Below are positions 17,695 through 27,592 of a stretch of 64,000 nucleotides of DNA, in pieces. The notes under the pieces are model-generated. The model saw only the letters and a program-made list of their open reading frames with translations. It was not told the origin of the DNA and did not search any database. Source of the DNA: Jannaschia sp. Os4 (lineage in GTDB: Bacteria > Pseudomonadota > Alphaproteobacteria > Rhodobacterales > Rhodobacteraceae); assembly GCF_016820245.1 (NCBI RefSeq), contig NZ_JAFCAR010000004.1, positions 62,001 through 126,000 on the forward strand, read 5' to 3'. How positions within the stretch are numbered: position 1 is the first letter of the stretch; every line of letters starts with the position of its first letter. The translations under genes and the position numbers were made by a program.

Positions 17695-18755
17695 GCGACC
17701 CGCACTGGCAGGCCCTCCCGGTGCCGGTGATCGTGCTCGACGCACGGGACGAGGTCGCCGACCTCAATGCCGCGGCCGAGGGGTTCCTCAACCGCTCCGG
17801 CAGGGCGCTCTCGGGCCTGCATCTTCCGTCCCTCGTCCAGATCGAGGGCGGCCTCGACGTCGCCACGGCCCGCGTCCGCCGCCAAGGCGCGCCGCTGACG
17901 CTGCACGACACCGACCTGCGGGTGGGCCCCGCGCCGGCCATACGCTGCGAGGTGCACCTCGCGCTGAATGGCGAGGACGTCCTCCTGCTGCTGTCGCCGC
18001 GCGAGATCGCGGGCCGCCTCGACCGCGCCCGCTCGTCCCGCTCCGCCGCGCGCTCCGCCATCGGGATGGCCGAGATGCTGGCCCACGAGATCAAGAACCC
18101 GCTCGCCGGGATCACGGGCGCGGCGCAGCTCCTCGACATGAACCTGTCGGAGGAGGACCGCGAGCTGACGGACCTGATCGTCGTCGAGTCGCGGCGGATC
18201 GTGAAGCTGCTGGAGCAGGTCGAGCAGTTCGGCAACCTCCGCCCGCCCCAGCGCCGCGCCGTCAACGTGCACGACGTGCTCGACCGCGCGCGGCGGTCCG
18301 CGATGGTCGGGTTCGCCTCTCACATGACACTCCGCGAGGCTTACGATCCGTCGCTGCCCCCGGTCTGGATCGATCCGGACCAGCTGGCACAGGTCGTGCT
18401 GAACCTGCTGAAGAACGCGGCGCAGGTGGGGGCGCAGGACGGGCGGATCACGATCCGGACGTTCTACGACGGCACCCTTCGCGTGCGCCGGGCCGACGGG
18501 GCCCGTGCCGCCGCGCCCGTGCAGGTGGAGATCGCCGACGACGGGCCGGGCATCGCGCCCGAGATCGCGGCCAACCTGTTCGAGCCCTTCGTGTCGGGCC
18601 GCGAGAACGGGACGGGGCTGGGCCTCGCGCTCGTGGCCAAGATCGTGGCCGAGCACGACGGGCTGATCGCGGTGGATTCGGTGCCGGGACGCACCGTGTT
18701 CCGCATCTCGCTGCCGCTGGCGGCCAAGGACGAGACCGACAAGGGAGAGGGCTGA
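17691..18755 (+). CDS. ntrB: Nitrogen sensor histidine kinase NtrB
   Basis: Cytoplasmic sensor kinase/phosphatase (354 aa) of the nitrogen regulatory system, normally controlled by PII proteins. A PAS domain covers about residues 5-100. Phospho-acceptor His132 is in AHEIKNPLAG, and the ATP-binding domain shows DDGPGIAPE and GTGLGLALV. No transmembrane segment is seen, as expected. Its ATG overlaps the dusB stop, and the ntrC ATG follows its TGA with no gap. Confidence 0.95.
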   Translation: MSDPHWQALPVPVIVLDARDEVADLNAAAEGFLNRSGRALSGLHLPSLVQIEGGLDVATARVRRQGAPLTLHDTDLRVGPAPAIRCEVHLALNGEDVLLLLSPREIAGRLDRARSSRSAARSAIGMAEMLAHEIKNPLAGITGAAQLLDMNLSEEDRELTDLIVVESRRIVKLLEQVEQFGNLRPPQRRAVNVHDVLDRARRSAMVGFASHMTLREAYDPSLPPVWIDPDQLAQVVLNLLKNAAQVGAQDGRITIRTFYDGTLRVRRADGARAAAPVQVEIADDGPGIAPEIAANLFEPFVSGRENGTGLGLALVAKIVAEHDGLIAVDSVPGRTVFRISLPLAAKDETDKGEG

Positions 18756-20108
18756 ATGGACGGGACCATCCTCGTCGCGGACGACGACCGCACGATCCGC
18801 ACGGTGCTGACGCAGGCGCTGACGCGCGCGGGCTGCAAGGTCCACGCGACCGCGTCCCTGGTGACGCTCATGCGATGGGTGGACGAGGGGAAGGGCGACC
18901 TCGTGATCTCGGACGTCGTCATGCCGGACGGCAACGGCCTCGAGACGCTGCCCGAGATCGGGTCGAAGCGGCCGGACATGCCGGTCATCGTGATCTCGGC
19001 GCAGAACACGATCATGACCGCCATCCAAGCCGCCGAGGCCGAGGCGTTCGACTACCTGCCCAAGCCCTTCGACCTGCCGGATCTGATGAAGCGTGTGCGC
19101 CGCGGACTCGAGCAGCGGCGCCGGACGCCCGCCCCGGCCCAAGCGCCCGAGCCGCTGCCCGGCGACGACCTGCCGTTGGTCGGGCGCACGCAGGCGATGC
19201 AGTCTCTCTACCGCCTTGTGGCACGGGTGATGAACACGGACCTGCCGGTGATGATCACGGGCGAGAGCGGGACGGGCAAGTCGCTCATCGCCCGCGCGCT
19301 CCACGACTTCGGCGACCGCCGGTCCATGCCGTTCGTGGTGGCGGGCGCGGCCGAGCTCGCGGGCTTCGACGGGCCGGCCCGCGTGCTCGCGGAGGCGAAG
19401 GGGGGCACGCTGCTCTTCGACGAGGTGGGCGATCTCGACGCCGAGACGCAGGGCCGGGTGGTCCGGATGCTCGACGCCGTGGACGAGGGGCATGCGCGCG
19501 TCATGGCGACGTCGCAGCGCGGCCTCGACGGGATCGACGGCTTCCGCTCGGACCTCTACTGGCGCCTCGCCGGCGCGCAGCTCGACGTCCCCGCCCTCCG
19601 CGAGCGGGTCGACGACATCCCGCTCCTCGCGCAGCACTTCCTCGCCCGCGAGGAGCGCGCGGGCGGCCCCGTCCGCCGCCTCTCCGACGACGCGATGTCG
19701 CGCATCCGCGCCCATCCGTGGCCGGGCAACGTGCGGCAGCTCGAGAACGCGGTCCGCCGCCTCGTGGCGACGTCGTCCGCCGAGGAGATCTCCGCCCCGG
19801 AGGTCGAGGCCGTGCTTGGCCCTGCCACCCGGCCGGATTCCGCCGAGATCGGCGGCGAGGGCCTGCGGCAGGCGGTGGGCCGCCACCTGCGCCGGACCTT
19901 CGACCTGCATGGCGGGCAATTGCCCGCACCGGGACTATATCAGCGTGTTCTCAAGGACTTGGAGATCCCGCTGATCGAGATCGCGCTCGACGCGACCGGC
20001 GGGAACCAGGCGAAATGCGCCGACCTCCTCGGCATCAACCGCAATACCTTGCGCAAGAAGATCACGGATCTGGACATCGTAGTGACAAGGCGGCGCCGAC
20101 TGATGTAG
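18756..20108 (+). CDS. ntrC: Nitrogen response regulator NtrC, GAFTGA-less type
   Basis: Response regulator (450 aa): receiver domain with phospho-acceptor Asp53 (VISDVVMP) and Lys103, AAA+ domain with Walker A GESGTGKS at 169-176 and Walker [12 protein letters not shown] at about 216-226, and a C-terminal Fis-type helix-turn-helix ([20 protein letters not shown]). Between Walker A and B the segment that normally carries the sigma54-contacting GAFTGA loop is missing: only about 40 residues separate the motifs and no such loop is visible. Rhodobacter capsulatus NtrC has the same deletion and activates the housekeeping sigma70 polymerase. It should therefore act without sigma54. It directly follows ntrB. 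Confidence 0.95.
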   Translation: MDGTILVADDDRTIRTVLTQALTRAGCKVHATASLVTLMRWVDEGKGDLVISDVVMPDGNGLETLPEIGSKRPDMPVIVISAQNTIMTAIQAAEAEAFDYLPKPFDLPDLMKRVRRGLEQRRRTPAPAQAPEPLPGDDLPLVGRTQAMQSLYRLVARVMNTDLPVMITGESGTGKSLIARALHDFGDRRSMPFVVAGAAELAGFDGPARVLAEAKGGTLLFDEVGDLDAETQGRVVRMLDAVDEGHARVMATSQRGLDGIDGFRSDLYWRLAGAQLDVPALRERVDDIPLLAQHFLAREERAGGPVRRLSDDAMSRIRAHPWPGNVRQLENAVRRLVATSSAEEISAPEVEAVLGPATRPDSAEIGGEGLRQAVGRHLRRTFDLHGGQLPAPGLYQRVLKDLEIPLIEIALDATGGNQAKCADLLGINRNTLRKKITDLDIVVTRRRRLM

Positions 20109-20196
20109 GCACGTCACAGGGGCGTTGCGGATCGGGAACAACCCGGCGGTCAAGACCAGCCCCTGCGGACAGGAATCATCGGACGGAGCGCCGCCC

Positions 20197-22431
20197 ATGC
20201 GCGCGCCTGCACTCACCTCGCCTTGGGGCGCGCGGCTGTCGCGTCTCTTCGCCGGTCGCCTCTCGCGCCGGTCGCAGACGGCGTTGGCCATCGCGCTCAT
20301 CGTCACGGCGCCGGTCCTCGTCGTCACCACCTTCGTGGTGCTCGGCCTGCGCGGCGCGGGCGGCTCGGCGGACGCGCTGCGCGCGGTGCTGCTCCTCGAC
20401 CTGATCTACATCCTGATCGTCGCGTCCATGGTGCTGTCGCGCCTCGTCCGCATGGTGCTCGCCCGCCGCGCCGAGTCGGCGGGCTCGCGCCTCCACCTGC
20501 GGCTGACGGGGGTGTTCGCGGGGATCGCGCTGCTGCCCACCATCCTCGTGGCGGTGTTCTCCACGGTGGTCATCAACTTCGGCCTCGAGGGCTGGTTCTC
20601 CGAGCGCGTGCGCGGCGCCCTCGGCAACTCGGTCGAGGCCGCGCAGGCCTACGCGCAGGAGCATCGCGACGACCTCGTGGAGGATGCGCGCGGGCTGGCG
20701 GGCTACCTCAACCTCGCGCGGCAGGCGCAGTTCTTCATCAACGACGGCGACCTGCGGCAACTGCTCTCGCAGGGCCAGGACCTCGTCCAGCGGGGTCTGG
20801 CGGAGGCGTTCGTCATCGACGGGACCGGCGCGATCCGGGCGCGGGGCGACCGCTCCTACCTCTTCGACTTCGAGCCCGTGACCGAGGCGCAGATCGCGCA
20901 GGCGCGGGCCGGCGACGTGGTGCTGATCGAGGACGACGCCATCGACGAGTTCCGCGCGCTCATGCGGCTCTCGGCCTACGCGGACCGGTTCCTCTACGTG
21001 ACGCGCACCGTGGACGGCGAGATCCTCCGCCTGCTCGACGAGACCCAAGAGACGGCGCGCCTCTATCAGCAGCTCGAGGACAACCGCGGGCGGCTCCTGT
21101 TCGAGTTCGGCCTTCTCTATCTCGGCTTCGCGCTGATCCTGATTCTCGCCGCGACGTGGGCAGGCGTCTGGTTCGCGGAGCGGCTGGCGCGGCCCGTCGG
21201 CCGCCTCGCCAGCGCGGCGCACCGGGTGGGGCAGGGCGACCTCGACGTCCGGGTGCGCGAGGAGGCGGGCGACGACGAGATCGCCACGCTGGGCCGCGTC
21301 TTCAACCAGATGACCCATCAGCTGAAGGGCCAGCGCGACGCGCTGGTCGAGACGAACGTGCAGACCGAGCGCCGCCGCCGCCTCTTCGATTCCGTGCTGA
21401 CCTCCGTCACCGCGGGCGTCGTGGGCCTCGACCCAGAGGGCCGCGTCGACTTCATGAACCGCTCGGCGCAGACGCTGCTCGGGGCGGAGGCGACGCGCCA
21501 GTACGGGCGCACCTTGGCCGAGGTCGTGCCGGAGTTCGCCGACCTCTTCGACCGCCTGCGCGACGAGAACCGCGACACCCTGCAGGAGGAGGCCCGCCTC
21601 GTCCGCGAGGGCGCGCTGGAGACGCTGCTCGTGCGCATCACCACCCGCGAGGGGACCGACGGGATCGAGGGCTACGTGGTGGCGTTCGACGACGTCTCGG
21701 ACCTCGTCTCCGCGCAGCGCATGGCGGCGTGGGGCGACGTGGCGCGGCGCATCGCACACGAGATCAAGAACCCGCTTACCCCGATCCAGCTCTCGGCCGG
21801 GCGCATCAAGCGCCGCTTCGGGCGCGAGCTGCCCGAGGAGAGCGCGGCGAAGCTTGGCGACCTCGCGGATGTGATCGTGCGCCAGACCGAGGACCTGCGC
21901 CGGATCGTCGACGAGTTCTCCAAGTTCGCCCGCATGCCCGAGCCGGAGCGCCGCGACACGGACCTCGCGCAGCTGCTGCGCGACGTCATCACCCTGCAGC
22001 GGCCCGCGCTGGAGCCGACGGAGCTCGTCGCGGACCTCCCGCGGGCGCCGGTCGAGGGCCTCTTCGACCAGACGATGCTGGGGCAGGCGTTCACGAACCT
22101 CATCAAGAACGCGGGCGAGGCGATCGAGACCCGCGTCGAGCGGCACGGGGACGGGTTCGAGCGGCGGGTCACCGTCACGATGGAGGTGGAGGACGAGGCC
22201 GCCCTCGTCCGCATCGCCGACACCGGCATCGGCCTGCCGACCGACCGCGCGCGGCTGTTCGAGCCGTACGTCACCACGCGCGACAAGGGCACCGGGCTCG
22301 GCCTGCCCATCGTCAAGAAGATCGTCGAGGAGCACGGCGGCACGCTGGACCTCCGCGACGCCGACCCCGTCGGGTCGAACGAGCACAAGGGGGCCGAGGC
22401 GGTGATCCGCCTGCCCCTCGCAACTGGATAA
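20197..22431 (+). CDS. ntrY: Membrane sensor histidine kinase NtrY
   Basis: Large sensor kinase (744 aa). Three hydrophobic segments lie at about residues 28-130, a further span is at about 308-335, then a HAMP linker (RLARPVGRLASAAHR), a PAS domain at about 395-500, His521 in ARRIAHEIKNPLTP, and an ATPase domain with IADTGIGLP and GTGLGLPIV. ATG 20197 is chosen over an upstream in-frame TTG because GGAG lies about 11 nt before it and the membrane part begins soon after. It is 88 bp downstream of ntrC and 21 bp before ntrX. NtrYX systems link nitrogen status, redox state and envelope physiology in alphaproteobacteria. Confidence 0.94.
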   Translation: MRAPALTSPWGARLSRLFAGRLSRRSQTALAIALIVTAPVLVVTTFVVLGLRGAGGSADALRAVLLLDLIYILIVASMVLSRLVRMVLARRAESAGSRLHLRLTGVFAGIALLPTILVAVFSTVVINFGLEGWFSERVRGALGNSVEAAQAYAQEHRDDLVEDARGLAGYLNLARQAQFFINDGDLRQLLSQGQDLVQRGLAEAFVIDGTGAIRARGDRSYLFDFEPVTEAQIAQARAGDVVLIEDDAIDEFRALMRLSAYADRFLYVTRTVDGEILRLLDETQETARLYQQLEDNRGRLLFEFGLLYLGFALILILAATWAGVWFAERLARPVGRLASAAHRVGQGDLDVRVREEAGDDEIATLGRVFNQMTHQLKGQRDALVETNVQTERRRRLFDSVLTSVTAGVVGLDPEGRVDFMNRSAQTLLGAEATRQYGRTLAEVVPEFADLFDRLRDENRDTLQEEARLVREGALETLLVRITTREGTDGIEGYVVAFDDVSDLVSAQRMAAWGDVARRIAHEIKNPLTPIQLSAGRIKRRFGRELPEESAAKLGDLADVIVRQTEDLRRIVDEFSKFARMPEPERRDTDLAQLLRDVITLQRPALEPTELVADLPRAPVEGLFDQTMLGQAFTNLIKNAGEAIETRVERHGDGFERRVTVTMEVEDEAALVRIADTGIGLPTDRARLFEPYVTTRDKGTGLGLPIVKKIVEEHGGTLDLRDADPVGSNEHKGAEAVIRLPLATG

Positions 22432-22452
22432 GTATCGAGGGAGAGCAGTCAC

Positions 22453-23856
22453 ATGGGCGACATTCTGATCACGGACGACGAGGCCGACATCCGGTCCCTC
22501 ATCTCCGACATCCTTGAGGACGAGGGCTACACCTGCCGCACGGCGGGCAACTCGACGGAATGCATGGATCAGGTGCGGGAGGATCCGCCCGCGCTGATGA
22601 TCCTCGACATCTGGCTCAAGGACTCGGAAATGGACGGGATCGACATCCTCAAGACCGTCCGCCGCGAGCAGCCGGACATCCCGATCATCATCATCTCCGG
22701 GCACGGCACCATCGAGATCGCGGTCGCCGCGATCAAGCAGGGCGCCTACGACTACGTCGAGAAGCCGTTCAACATCGACCAGCTGATGGTCGTGGTGGGC
22801 CGCGCGATGGAGACGGCCAAGCTGCGCCGCGAGAACACCGAGCTGCGCCGCAAGGATGCCGTCTCCGCCGAGATGGTCGGCGCCGCACCCGCGTTCCGGA
22901 CGCTGACGGGCAACCTCAAGAAGGTGATGAACTCCAACGGGCGGGTCATGCTGACCGGCGCCGCCGGGGCGGGCAAGGAGGTGGCCGCGCGCTACATCCA
23001 CGCGAACTCGAACCGGGCGAAGGGGCCCTTCGTGACCGTCTCCTCGGCCTCCATCGAGCCGGACCGGATGGAGACCGTGCTGTTCGGCAAGGAATCCCCC
23101 GAGAAGGGCATCGAGCCGGGGCTGCTGGAGCAGGCGCACGAGGGGGTGATCTACTTCGACGAAGTCGCCGACATGCCGGTCGGCACGCAGTCGAAGATCC
23201 TGCGCGTGCTGGTCGAGCAGGCCTTCACCCGCGTGGGCGGGCACGAGAAGGTGCGCGTCGACCTGCGCGTGATCTCCAGCACCACGCGCGACCTTCAGGC
23301 GGAGATCCGGGCGGGCCGGTTCCGCGAGGAGCTCTATCACCGGCTCAACGTGGTGCCGATCGCGGTGCCGTCGCTGGAGCAGCGGCGCGAGGACATCCCG
23401 CTGCTGGCGGACCACTTCATCGGCCTGCTCAACAAGTCGCAGGGCCTGCCGCAGCGGGAGCTGTCGGACGAGACCAAGGCCCTGCTGCAGACGATGACGT
23501 GGCCGGGCAACGTGCGCCAGCTGCGCAACGTGATCGAGCGGGTGCTGATCCTCGGCGACGGGACGGGGCCGATCGAGCCGGCGGAACTGCCGGGGCCGGG
23601 CGACGGCGCGGCGGACGGGGGCGAGATGGCGCTGCCCGGCAGCCTCGCCTCGCTGCCGCTGCGCGACGCGCGGGAGCTGTTCGAGCGGCAGTACCTGATG
23701 ACGCAGATCAACCGCTTCGGCGGCAACATCTCCCGGACGGCGGCCTTCGTCGGCATGGAGCGCAGCGCGCTGCACCGGAAGCTGAAGTCGCTGGGCGTCG
23801 TCACGGCGGCCCGGGGCGGCGCGCGGGTCGCGCGGCTGGAGGCGGAGGACGCCTAA
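22453..23856 (+). CDS. ntrX: Response regulator NtrX
   Basis: Partner of NtrY (467 aa). Receiver Asp52 in ILDIWLKD, Lys104 in VEKPF, AAA+ domain with Walker A GAAGAGKE at 169-176 and Walker B VIYFDEVADMP, and a Fis-type C-terminal helix-turn-helix (NISRTAAFVGMERSALHRKL). The sigma54-interaction GAFTGA motif is absent: the corresponding region reads VLFGKESPEKGIEPGLLEQA. A classical sigma54 activator role is therefore unlikely. AGGGAGAG precedes ATG 22453. A strong hairpin follows the stop. Confidence 0.94.
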   Translation: MGDILITDDEADIRSLISDILEDEGYTCRTAGNSTECMDQVREDPPALMILDIWLKDSEMDGIDILKTVRREQPDIPIIIISGHGTIEIAVAAIKQGAYDYVEKPFNIDQLMVVVGRAMETAKLRRENTELRRKDAVSAEMVGAAPAFRTLTGNLKKVMNSNGRVMLTGAAGAGKEVAARYIHANSNRAKGPFVTVSSASIEPDRMETVLFGKESPEKGIEPGLLEQAHEGVIYFDEVADMPVGTQSKILRVLVEQAFTRVGGHEKVRVDLRVISSTTRDLQAEIRAGRFREELYHRLNVVPIAVPSLEQRREDIPLLADHFIGLLNKSQGLPQRELSDETKALLQTMTWPGNVRQLRNVIERVLILGDGTGPIEPAELPGPGDGAADGGEMALPGSLASLPLRDARELFERQYLMTQINRFGGNISRTAAFVGMERSALHRKLKSLGVVTAARGGARVARLEAEDA

Positions 23857-23868
23857 CGGAAGATGAAC

Positions 23869-23899
23869 GGGGCGGCGGGCCGAGGCCGCCGCCCCTTCT
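23869..23899. terminator. Bidirectional terminator after ntrX
   Basis: Arms 23869-23878 and 23886-23895 form a perfect 10-bp GC stem with a 7-nt loop, followed by TTCT on the plus strand. On the minus strand it lies just past the end of the convergent lipoprotein gene. It closes the dusB-ntrX block. Confidence 0.75.
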
Positions 23900-24332
23900 A
23901 CGGCGCGGCCAAGGTGCCGTCAGCGGCGACGCAGACGCCGCGCGTGTCGAAGGGGTGAGTCGCGAGCGGCGTGACCGCGCCCCGGCAGCGGGGCAGGGAG
24001 GTCAGCGCGTAGCCCGCGCGGCCCATGCAGGCCCCGAAGGCTTGGTCGCGGCGCGGCTCGTTCCGGTCGGCGTCGAACACGTCGCGGGCCGTGCCCGCGC
24101 CGATGCAAACGTTGCCGGAGCAGCGGTTTAGCCCGACGCCCAGCGTGATCGACGGCGCGGTCGAGATGCGGCGGTCGACGGGCGCAAGGCGGCGCGCCTC
24201 GGCGCGGCAGGCGGCTTCCTCGCGGAAGGCGACGCCGGTCTCGACGCCGGGCTTGAGCCAGACGGTCGCGCTGCCCCCGGCGCAGGCGGCGAGGGCGAGC
24301 ACGGCGAGGGCAAGGGGTATTTTCCGTGTCAT
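23898..24332 (-). CDS. Small cysteine-rich lipoprotein, unknown function
   Basis: A 144-residue predicted lipoprotein. The signal peptide MTRKIPLALAVLALAAC ends in a lipobox (LAAC, Cys17), followed by Ala-Gly-Gly, so outer-membrane sorting is plausible. The mature part has eight further cysteines (CRAEARRL, RCSGNVCIG, ACMGRAG, RCRG, GVCV), suggesting disulphides in the periplasm. I recognise no domain. ATG 24332 is chosen because it directly begins the signal peptide; the longer in-frame extension has none. Convergent with ntrX, divergent from trkA. Confidence 0.75.
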   Translation of the reverse strand: MTRKIPLALAVLALAACAGGSATVWLKPGVETGVAFREEAACRAEARRLAPVDRRISTAPSITLGVGLNRCSGNVCIGAGTARDVFDADRNEPRRDQAFGACMGRAGYALTSLPRCRGAVTPLATHPFDTRGVCVAADGTLAAP

Positions 24333-24534
24333 CCGAGCACCGTACGCTGGGGGCGCCCCCTGTGCACCCCCCGTACATACATCGTGCATACGCGCGGTGC
24401 GCCCAGCCCCGTTCACCTTCGGTTAACGAAAGATCCGCGGGCTGACGGAGCCGCGGCCCGCGGCCGCCGCGCTTGACCGACCCGCCCCCCGCGCCTACGC
24501 CTCGTTCTCTCCGGAGGCGGTCCGAAGGCACCCC

Positions 24535-25917
24535 ATGAAGGTCATCATCTGCGGCGCGGGCCAGGTCGGCTGGCAGATCGCGCGCCACCTCTCGGGCGAG
24601 CGCAACGACGTCACGGTCGTCGACAACGACGCCGACCTCGTGGCGCGGGCGACGGACTCGCTGGACGTGCAGGGGATCACCGGGTTCGCCTCCTATCCGA
24701 ACGTCCTGCGCGACGCGGGCGCGGAGGACGCGGACATGCTGATCGCGGCGACCCATTCGGACGAGGTGAACATGGTGACCTGCCAGGTCGCACACTCCGT
24801 CTTCACGGTCCCGCGGAAGATCGCGCGCCTGCGGGCGCAGTCCTACCTCGAGGCGATCAACGCCGACCTCTACCGCCGCGAGCACATGCCCATCGACGTC
24901 GTGATCTCGCCGGAGCGGGAGGTGGCCGCGGCCGCCCTGCGCCGCCTGCGCGCGCCGGAGGCGTTCGACACCGAGAGCTTCATGGACGGCACGGCGCAGG
25001 TGATCGGGCTGCGGCTCGACGAGGACTGCCCGGTGCTCAACACGCCGCTGCGGCAGCTCTCCGAGCTGTTCAGCACGCTGCGCGCGGTGGTGGTGGCCGT
25101 GCGCCGCCCCCGCGGGCGCCTCTTCGCGCCGGAGCCGGGGGACCAACTCTACGCGGGCGACTCGATCTACGTGTTCACCCACACGGACGACGTGGGGCGC
25201 ACGCAGGAGATCTTCGGCAAGACCGTCCGCAAGCAGGAGCGGGTCGTGATCGTCGGCGGCGGCAACGTCGGCCTCGCCGTCGCGCGTGCGCTGGAGGACG
25301 CGCCCGAGCGCATCCGGGCCAAGGTGATCGAGAAGAACCGCCGCTGCGCCGAGCTGGCGGCCGAGACCTTGGAGCGGACCATCGTGCTGCAGGGCGACGG
25401 CCTCGACATGGAGCTCCTGCGGGAGGCGTCGGTCGACCGCGCCGACAGCGTCCTGTGCGTCACGGACGACGACAAGACCAACATGCTGGCCGCCGTGCGG
25501 GCCAAGGCGAACGGCTGCCGCAAGACGATCGCGCTGATCAACGACCCGACGCTGACGCCGCTGATGGGGCCGCTCAACATCGACGCCTACATCAACCCGC
25601 GGCAGACCACGGTGTCGTCGATCCTGCGCCACGTCCGGCACGGGCGGGTGCGGACGGTCTACTCGCTGGGCGACGCCGAGGGCGAGATCATCGAGGCGCA
25701 GGTGCTCACGACCTCGCCGATGACGGGCCAGCGCATCTCGGACATCGAGTTCCCGGAGGGCGCGCTGGTGGGCGGGGTGCTCAAGCGCGACGGCACCTAC
25801 GTCCGCCCGCGCGGCGACACCCGGATCGACGAGGGCGACACGGTCGCGCTCTTCGCCCTGTCGGCGGACGTGCCGGAGGTCGAGCGCCTGATGCAGGTGC
25901 AGGTGGACTTCTTCTGA
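24535..25917 (+). CDS. trkA: Trk potassium system NAD-binding component TrkA
   Basis: Cytoplasmic regulatory subunit (460 aa) of the Trk potassium uptake channel. It consists of two RCK repeats, each a Rossmann NAD-binding domain plus a TrkA-C domain: CGAGQVGWQIA near residues 5-15 and VGGGNVGLAVA near 237-247. The length fits the family. It lies downstream of ntrX as in Rhodobacter capsulatus and overlaps trkH by one base (TGATG). A purine-rich GGAGG at 24512-24516 lies about 18 nt upstream and a nearer GAAGG may also help initiation. Confidence 0.95.
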   Translation: MKVIICGAGQVGWQIARHLSGERNDVTVVDNDADLVARATDSLDVQGITGFASYPNVLRDAGAEDADMLIAATHSDEVNMVTCQVAHSVFTVPRKIARLRAQSYLEAINADLYRREHMPIDVVISPEREVAAAALRRLRAPEAFDTESFMDGTAQVIGLRLDEDCPVLNTPLRQLSELFSTLRAVVVAVRRPRGRLFAPEPGDQLYAGDSIYVFTHTDDVGRTQEIFGKTVRKQERVVIVGGGNVGLAVARALEDAPERIRAKVIEKNRRCAELAAETLERTIVLQGDGLDMELLREASVDRADSVLCVTDDDKTNMLAAVRAKANGCRKTIALINDPTLTPLMGPLNIDAYINPRQTTVSSILRHVRHGRVRTVYSLGDAEGEIIEAQVLTTSPMTGQRISDIEFPEGALVGGVLKRDGTYVRPRGDTRIDEGDTVALFALSADVPEVERLMQVQVDFF

Positions 25918-27443
25918 TGGCGGACGCCGCGCGGGGCCGGGCGGGGGCCGCGCCCGAGCGGCGGCTGCCGCTGGCGGTGCTCGCGGGGCTGGTGCTGACG
26001 GCGTCGATGCTGCTGCCGATGTCCCACGCGCTGGTCAACGACCGGCACGAGGAGGCGCGCGCGTTCTTCTACTGGGCGATCCTCCTCGGGGCGGGGTTCG
26101 GCCTTCTCGGCCTCGCCACGGCGCGGCGCGCGGAGCTGGAGGTGCGGGGCCAGCTCGTCTCGCTGGTGGTGGCCTTCGCGTTGCTGCCGCTCGCGGCGGC
26201 GCTGCCGGTGATGGAGCTGCGCCCCGAGGCGGGGCTCGGGCCGCTCTGGGTCGAGATGATCGCGGCGGCGACCACCACCGGCGGCTCGCTCTTCGCGGAT
26301 GTCGAGTTCACGCGCACCATCCACCTGTGGCGCGCGCTCGTGGCGTGGCAGGGCGGCCTGCTCGTCTGGATCGCGGCGGCCGCGATCCTCGCGCCGCTGT
26401 CGCTAGGCGGGTTCGAGGTGCTGGCCCCCGGCGGCGCGCGCCTGCGGGTCGGGCGGGACGGCAGCGGCGAGGTCGACGCGCGCGCCCGCGTCGGGCGGGC
26501 CGTGCGGACCTTGGGGCCGATCTACGTCGGCCTGACCCTGTCGCTCTGGCTGCTGCTGTCGCTGATCGGCACCGATCCCACGGTCGCGGCGATTCACGCG
26601 ATGTCGACGCTCTCGACCTCCGGGATCACGGGCGGGGTCGCCATCGCGTCGGGCGGCCTCCTCGCGGAGTTCGCCGTCGCGGCCTTCCTGATCTTCGCCG
26701 TCACGCGGCGGGCCTTCGCGACCGACCTGCACCGGCGGCGCATCCGGGGGATGGCGGAGGACCGCGAGGCGCGCCTCGCCTTCGTGGTGGTCCTCGCCAC
26801 GGCGCTGATCCTGTTCGCGCGCCACTGGCTCGGAAGCTACGAGGTGAGCGGGATGGGCACCTTGCGCGCGGCGGCGGGCGCGCTCTGGGGGGCGGCGTTC
26901 ACGGCGCTGTCCTTCCTCACGACGGCCGGCTTCGTCAGCGCGGAATGGAGCTTGGCGCGCGGCTGGTCCGGGCTGGAGAGCCCGGCGGTGCTGCTGATGG
27001 GGCTGGCGCTGTTCGGTGGCGGGGTGGCGACCACGGCGGGGGGCGTGAAGCTGCTGCGCATCTACGCGCTCTACGCCCACGGGCGGCGGGAGATGGACCT
27101 GTTGGTGCACCCGTCGGCGGCGGGCGGGCACGGGGCGGGCGCGCGGCGCCTGTCGCGGGCGGGGATCGAGGCGGCGTGGATCTTCTTCATGCTCTTCGCG
27201 CTGTCGCTCGCGGGCGCGGTGATGGCGTTCACGGCGACGGGGGTTTCGTTCGAGGCGGCGGCCGTGCTGGCGGTGGCGGCGCTTGCGACCTGCGGGCCGC
27301 TGGTCGACGCGGCGGGGATCGCGGCGGCGCGGCTGGGCGACCTGCCGGCGGCGGCGCAGGGCGTGTTCGCAGTGGCGATGGTGCTGGGGCGGCTGGAGGC
27401 CTTGGCGCTGATCGCGCTGTTCAACCCCGCCTTCTGGCGCTGA
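25917..27443 (+). CDS. trkH: Trk potassium channel subunit TrkH
   Basis: Inner-membrane potassium-conducting subunit (508 aa) with about 10-12 hydrophobic segments. The four pore-loop signatures of the superfamily can be read in order: TTTGGSLF, LSTSGITGGV, LTTAGFVSAE and ATCGPLVDAAG. Each carries the selectivity Gly or its substitute. KLLRIYALY after the third loop is a typical cytoplasmic segment. Its ATG lies within the trkA stop, so TrkA and TrkH are translationally coupled. A loop region at about residues 165-195 is unusually Gly/Arg-rich. Confidence 0.93.
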   Translation: MADAARGRAGAAPERRLPLAVLAGLVLTASMLLPMSHALVNDRHEEARAFFYWAILLGAGFGLLGLATARRAELEVRGQLVSLVVAFALLPLAAALPVMELRPEAGLGPLWVEMIAAATTTGGSLFADVEFTRTIHLWRALVAWQGGLLVWIAAAAILAPLSLGGFEVLAPGGARLRVGRDGSGEVDARARVGRAVRTLGPIYVGLTLSLWLLLSLIGTDPTVAAIHAMSTLSTSGITGGVAIASGGLLAEFAVAAFLIFAVTRRAFATDLHRRRIRGMAEDREARLAFVVVLATALILFARHWLGSYEVSGMGTLRAAAGALWGAAFTALSFLTTAGFVSAEWSLARGWSGLESPAVLLMGLALFGGGVATTAGGVKLLRIYALYAHGRREMDLLVHPSAAGGHGAGARRLSRAGIEAAWIFFMLFALSLAGAVMAFTATGVSFEAAAVLAVAALATCGPLVDAAGIAAARLGDLPAAAQGVFAVAMVLGRLEALALIALFNPAFWR

Positions 27444-27592
27444 CGGCGCGGAATCCGTGACGGGAACGGCACAGTCGCCCCTCCATCCGCCCGGTGGCGC
27501 TTTCCTTCGCGCGGGGGAGTCTCGACACACCGGGTCAACAAAGAATCCGCCCCCGCCCGTCGTCGCGGGAGGCCGCGACAAGGACCGGGACG

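Noticed and set aside
20176-23775. Very long open frame antisense to ntrY/ntrX (over 1,100 codons)
   Set aside because: It is the mirror of real genes with high GC at third positions; its composition is Arg/His/Gly-rich without any domain, and the sense frames encode clear kinases and regulators.
24405-24440. CtrA-type site at GGTTAACG before trkA
   Set aside because: Only one TTAAC half-site is present; the second half at 7-bp spacing is missing.
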